Assembly (NCBI GenBank): GCA_004297625.1
Contig: SCTY01000068.1
Span: 62,001 to 126,000 of the forward strand
Reading direction: 5' to 3'
DNA: 64,000 nt
Origin: Betaproteobacteria bacterium
Lineage (GTDB): Bacteria; Pseudomonadota; Gammaproteobacteria; Burkholderiales; SG8-39
Shown here: in pieces, positions 60,726 through 64,000 of the stretch
Numbering within the stretch: position 1 is the first letter of the stretch
Layout: each line of letters begins with the position of its first letter
Translations under genes and position numbers: made by a program
Notes under the pieces: generated by a model
Seen by the model: the letters and a program-made list of their open reading frames with translations, nothing else
Database searches by the model: none
What the model was told of the DNA's origin: nothing

Positions 60726-61367
60726 TTGAGCCGTGCAGTGGAAATCCCGGCGGGCGGCAAGCGGCTGCACGGCACGTTGACGCTTCCCGAGGGAGCGCGC
60801 AGCGTGGTGCTGTTTGCGTACGCCAGCGGAAGCAGCCGGCATAGCGCGCGCAATCAGCTCCTCGCCGAAGCGCTCGCGCGCGCCGGCCTCGGCGCGCTCC
60901 TTTTCGATCTGCTCACGCCGGAGGAGGAGGCGGCAGAGGCTTACACGCGCCACCTGCGCTTCGATATCGACCTTCTTGCCGGGCGGCTATTCGAGGCGAC
61001 GGCCTGGCTGGTGCGGCGGGAAGAAACCCGCCGGCTGCGTGCCGCGTTCATCGGCGCGAGCACCGGGGCCGCGGCGGCGCTCGCCGCAGCGGCCCGCCTG
61101 GGAGAGCAGGTCGGCGCCGTAGTTTCCGGCGGCGGCCGGCCGGACCTGGCCGCGCCGATGCTGGCGCTGGTGACCGCGCCGACGCTGCTCATTGTCGGCG
61201 CCCTCGATACGCGGGGGCTCGCGCTGAACGAGCAGGCGCTCGCGCAGTTGCGCTGCGAGAAGGAATTGCTGATCGTGCCGGGTGCGTCGCAGCTTTTCGA
61301 GGAACCCGGCACGTTCGACCAGGTGGCCGTGCTGGCCACCGAGTGGTTCACGCACCACCTGGACTGA
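60726..61367 (+). CDS. alpha/beta-hydrolase-fold protein (DLH-like), catalytic His missing
   Basis: About 213 residues from a TTG at 60726; the true start is uncertain and the open frame extends to 60543. SVVLFAYASGSSRHSARNQL and LGALLFDLLTPEEE fit the dienelactone-hydrolase-like family. The nucleophile Ser is in GASTGAA and the Asp in VGALDTRG. In relatives the last motif reads GATHLFEEPG with the catalytic His; here it is GASQLFEEPG, with Gln. Hydrolase activity is therefore doubtful. Confidence 0.75.
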   Translation: MSRAVEIPAGGKRLHGTLTLPEGARSVVLFAYASGSSRHSARNQLLAEALARAGLGALLFDLLTPEEEAAEAYTRHLRFDIDLLAGRLFEATAWLVRREETRRLRAAFIGASTGAAAALAAAARLGEQVGAVVSGGGRPDLAAPMLALVTAPTLLIVGALDTRGLALNEQALAQLRCEKELLIVPGASQLFEEPGTFDQVAVLATEWFTHHLD

Positions 61368-61394
61368 GCGGCAAAGCCGCCGCTCACGCCGGCT

Positions 61395-62570
61395 CTACAG
61401 CGTGGGATTGTCGCCCGGCAGGCCGAGGGCGACGCGGCCGTAGGTCGTGCCGGCGATATCGGTGTTGAAGGAAAAGTGCTGCTTCACCGCGTGCGCGTCG
61501 CGGAAGGCGCGCGGCGTCGGCCCCGACTCGTACAGTCCGCTCGCGCCGGCGAGGGCGAACATCGCGTCGACCGCGTGCACCGCCCAGTGCACCGCGTACG
61601 CGCCTTCGAGGCGGTAGCGCGCCTTGGTCTTGAGATCGGGCACTTTCCCCGCTTCGATGAGCGCCTGCGCCTCGCGGCAATTGCCGATCTGCGCGACACG
61701 CGATGCGCGCGCATACGCCGTGGCCTCGGCGAGCCGGATCTGCGTGCTCTGAATTTCCGCGACGCGGGCTCCCGTCATCTTTCCGGTGCGCGGCCCGCTC
61801 ATTTGGCTATATTGCTCGATCAGGCCCTCGGCGATGCCGAGCGGCACGCCGGAGAGCATGTACGGAAAAAGCGCGAACACCGGCATCTGGAACAGCGGCC
61901 CCGGGTTCACGGCGCTGCCCGGAGTCGGGCCGCCCTTCGTATCGGCGACGGCGAGCGTGCGATGCTCGGGCACGAACTGCTCGAGCGCTTCCACGTCCAT
62001 GCTTCCGGTGCCGCGCAGCCCGCCCGCATGCCAGTTGTCGATCACCTTGTACTGCGACTTGTGCAGCAGAAAGATGCGCTGCTCGGGGGGCGCGGCCTCG
62101 TCGAGGAAAGCGAGCCCGGCGAGCATGTTCCATTCGCTGGGAACCACGCCGCTCGAAAACGGCCAGCGGCCGGAGACCACGTAGCCGTCCTTCACCTTCT
62201 TCGCCTTTGCCGCCGGGAAGACGAACGACGAGGCGATGAGCGCATCGCGCGAGGCGTCCCAGATCTCGTCCTGCGCCCGCTGCGGAAACATGCCGAGCAT
62301 CATGTGGTGCGCGGCATAGTTCACCCACACCCACGACGTGGAAGCGCAGGCGCGCGCGAGCAGCGCGCCGAAAGTCACCACCGCCGCGAACTCGAGCTCG
62401 GCGCCGCCTACGCGCCGCGGCTGATGAATGCGGTAAAGCTGCGCGTCATGAAAATCGCGCAGCGTCTCGTCCGGGAGGGTGCGCAGCTCCTCGGTGCGCG
62501 CCGCGCGGCTGCGCAGCACCGGCAGAAGGGCTTCCGCCCTCGCCCACAGCTCGTCATGCGTGGGCGGCAT
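61395..62570 (-). CDS. class D flavin-dependent monooxygenase, second copy
   Basis: 391 residues. LYRIHQPRRVGGAELEFAAV, YVVSGRWPFSSGVVPSEWNM, GGLRGTGSMDVEALEQFVPE and the C-terminal HAVKQHFSFNTDIAGTTYGR match the HsaA/DszC-type pattern seen at 45.7 kb, with clear divergence. It overlaps the deacetylase gene by 17 bases and is convergent with the hydrolase. A two-component hydroxylation of an aromatic or heterocyclic compound is the likely job; the reductase is not in view. Confidence 0.87.
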   Translation of the reverse strand: MPPTHDELWARAEALLPVLRSRAARTEELRTLPDETLRDFHDAQLYRIHQPRRVGGAELEFAAVVTFGALLARACASTSWVWVNYAAHHMMLGMFPQRAQDEIWDASRDALIASSFVFPAAKAKKVKDGYVVSGRWPFSSGVVPSEWNMLAGLAFLDEAAPPEQRIFLLHKSQYKVIDNWHAGGLRGTGSMDVEALEQFVPEHRTLAVADTKGGPTPGSAVNPGPLFQMPVFALFPYMLSGVPLGIAEGLIEQYSQMSGPRTGKMTGARVAEIQSTQIRLAEATAYARASRVAQIGNCREAQALIEAGKVPDLKTKARYRLEGAYAVHWAVHAVDAMFALAGASGLYESGPTPRAFRDAHAVKQHFSFNTDIAGTTYGRVALGLPGDNPTL

Positions 62571-63426
62571 TGAACCAGTCCAGGATCTGCGCGCCCGTCC
62601 AGAGCTTCACGCCGGGCCGCTGCACGATGTACTCGTAGAGCTTCTCGAGGTAGCCGATGCGGTGCGGCGCGCCGCTGATATATGGGTGCACGCTGATCGC
62701 CATGACGCGCGCGGTGCGCTCGCCGTCCAGGTACAGCCGGTCGAACTGGTCGATGCCGCGGCGCAGCCATTCCTCGGAAGGATGGTTCTGCAGCGCCATC
62801 ATGGCGATGTCGTTCATTTCCACCGTGTAAGGCACCGAAACGATCGGGCCGCTCGCCGTCTGGATGCGCACCGGCTGGTCGTCGAGCACCCAGTCGGCCA
62901 CGTATTCGATGCCCGCCTCGGCGAGCCAGTCGATGGTGTCGTAAGTTTCCGTGAGGCCCGGGCTTTCCCAGCCGCGCGGCGCCTTGCCGGTGAATTGCTT
63001 GATGGCGGCCATCGTGTCGTGGATGGCTTTTTTCTGGTCCTCGAGGTGATGCATCGGGCGCTGAATGTAGCCGTGCCCCATGAATTCCCAGCCCGCCTCG
63101 AGCGCCGCCTGCGCGACGCGGGGATAGCTCTTGCACACCGAACCGTTGATCGCGAGCGTCGCCTTCAGGGCATGTTTTCTCAGGACCTCCACGAAGCGCC
63201 AGAATCCCACTCGCATCCCGTACTCGTGCCACGCCCAGTTGGGAAGGTCGGGCAGCAGCGGCTGCCCATACGGCGGCGGCAGCACGGTGCGCGGCATCGC
63301 GCGCTCGATCGCCCATTCCTCGACGTTGACGATCGTCCACACGGCAACGCGCGCGCCGTCGGGCAGCCTGAGCGGCGGCCGGTCTACGATGGCGGAGTAC
63401 GGAACGCGCTCCCTGGGTAATTTCAT
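62554..63426 (-). CDS. polysaccharide-deacetylase-fold (NodB/PuuE-like) protein
   Basis: 290 residues. RVAVWTIVNVEEWAIERAMP near the start, GWEFMGHGYIQRPMHHLEDQ with candidate metal His residues, and KAPRGWESPGLTETYDTIDW match the NodB-homology fold, closest in outline to allantoinase-type PuuE proteins. The start chosen follows GAGGCTGAG; an ATG 21 bases upstream is an alternative. Many such proteins hydrolyse cyclic amides or imides rather than sugars, which fits a catabolic context. Confidence 0.85.
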   Translation of the reverse strand: MKLPRERVPYSAIVDRPPLRLPDGARVAVWTIVNVEEWAIERAMPRTVLPPPYGQPLLPDLPNWAWHEYGMRVGFWRFVEVLRKHALKATLAINGSVCKSYPRVAQAALEAGWEFMGHGYIQRPMHHLEDQKKAIHDTMAAIKQFTGKAPRGWESPGLTETYDTIDWLAEAGIEYVADWVLDDQPVRIQTASGPIVSVPYTVEMNDIAMMALQNHPSEEWLRRGIDQFDRLYLDGERTARVMAISVHPYISGAPHRIGYLEKLYEYIVQRPGVKLWTGAQILDWFNAAHA

Positions 63427-63518
63427 CTCAGCCTCGATTTGGCGCATGCGATCCTACTTGATTGTCGCCGCCTCGGCTTGGGGTAGACTCGCTAGACCTT
63501 CTCAGGAGGAGGGCTCGC

Positions 63519-64000
63519 ATGAACGCGTTTCGCATCTCGGCCGCCGCGGCGGCGCTCGCATTTTCCGCAGTCGCTGGCGCGCAGACGGTCGGCTTCGCGA
63601 CGCTGCCGCCCGGCTCGATCCTGCATGCGCAGGCATCGGTCATCGCCAAGGCGGTGCAGGATCATTCCAAGCTTCAGGTGCGCGTCATCGGCTACGGAGG
63701 CGATACCGGCATCCTGGAGTCAGTCGCCTCGAAGAAGGCCGATTTCTGGCTGCTCGACGTCGGCGAAAGCGCCGATGCCTTCCACGGCCGCGGCACGTGG
63801 AAAGGCAATGCGAAACCCAACCTGCGCACCGCGATCACGATGTACGGCTTCCAGATGGCGTTCTGGGTGCGCAAGGACTCGAACATCAACGCGATCGCCG
63901 ATCTGAAGGGCAAGCGCGTGCCCGCCGAGTGGGTGCAGCAGACCGGAGTCATCCCGCACACCACGGCGGTGCTGGCGGCGGGCGGCATCACCTACAACGA
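63519..64000 (+). CDS. TAXI family TRAP solute-binding protein (3' end cut by window)
   Basis: The first 160 residues are visible. A signal peptide MNAFRISAAAAALAFSAVAG (cleavage near AGA-QTVGF) is followed by TLPPGSILHAQASVIAKAVQ and the TAXI-type ADLKGKRVPAEW. CAGGAGGAGGG precedes the ATG. It diverges from the deacetylase/monooxygenase pair across about 90 bases, a layout like the UbiD/TAXI pair at 16.1 kb. Confidence 0.88.
   Translation, partial: MNAFRISAAAAALAFSAVAGAQTVGFATLPPGSILHAQASVIAKAVQDHSKLQVRVIGYGGDTGILESVASKKADFWLLDVGESADAFHGRGTWKGNAKPNLRTAITMYGFQMAFWVRKDSNINAIADLKGKRVPAEWVQQTGVIPHTTAVLAAGGITYN

Noticed and set aside
1..64000. tRNA, rRNA, CRISPR arrays, riboswitches, prophage or integrase genes
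   Set aside because: I looked for cloverleaf-like and repeat-spacer patterns and for known mobile-element proteins by eye and saw none; short RNAs could still have been missed without covariance searches.

Overview
The window reads as chromosome of a high-GC betaproteobacterium, probably Burkholderiales-like. This is an inference from gene content: tripartite-tricarboxylate (Bug/TctC) binding proteins, TAXI- and DctP-type TRAP systems, hydantoinase/oxoprolinase-type enzymes, two UbiD-family decarboxylases, class D flavin monooxygenases, and tightly overlapped operons (ATGA, GTGA and TTGA junctions). No rRNA, tRNA, CRISPR array, integrase or intact transposase was seen. Most of the window is catabolic and transport capacity for small organic acids, aromatic acids or N-heterocycles. 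The true substrates cannot be read from sequence.

Layout. 1-8.9 kb, minus strand: one long operon (HyuA, HyuB, two FAH-family hydrolases, an NMT1/SsuA-type ABC importer, a Bug binding protein cut by the window edge) with a divergent LysR regulator. 9.9-14.2 kb, minus: an ABC-2 exporter pair, then DUF427, SRPBCC, VOC, MoaD-like and Asp-box propeller genes. 14.3-19.1 kb: a UbiD decarboxylase with a small zinc-ribbon gene, divergent from a TAXI-TRAP transporter. 19.0-26.0 kb, minus: a complete Liv-type ABC importer coupled to a RidA/CnbZ-like protein, a BenE-type symporter and a VOC protein. 26.1-31.1 kb: PBP1b, a TPR lipoprotein, a stem-loop, then two secreted proteins of unknown role, one a coiled-coil plus serine-hydrolase protein.

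31.2-39.4 kb, plus: a decayed Bug gene, a DctPQM TRAP transporter and a HyuA/HyuB pair whose HyuB carries a C-terminal zinc ribbon like the acetone carboxylase gamma subunit. 39.4-44.6 kb: a hipB antitoxin gene behind three HipB-type operators, followed by a chimeric hipA-start/PAS gene; then an MHYT histidine kinase, two very similar NarL-type response regulators, a Crp/Fnr regulator and two small proteins. 44.9-52.3 kb: an SDR facing an aromatic-type operon (flavin monooxygenase, ABM monooxygenase, Bug protein, UbiD, VOC, then two genes ruined by internal deletions) and a TMEM165-type transporter. 52.4-57.2 kb, minus: a lipoprotein, a membrane protein, a three-subunit molybdenum hydroxylase and two small basic proteins (DUF6496, DUF3175). 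57.3-64 kb: a copper nitrite reductase-cytochrome c fusion lipoprotein, CBS and BON/SRPBCC proteins, a small basic protein, an alpha/beta-hydrolase-like protein, a second class D flavin monooxygenase, a polysaccharide-deacetylase-fold protein and the start of another TAXI binding protein.

The most unusual points are the hipB operator array with its chimeric partner, the secreted hydrolase pair at 29.2-31.1 kb, the twin response regulators (one with a damaged acidic pocket), the HyuB-gamma fusion, REP-like palindromes (one apparently absorbed into a signal peptide), a 21-base dispersed repeat 12.8 kb apart, and a recurring pattern of genes that keep both ends but have lost internal segments.
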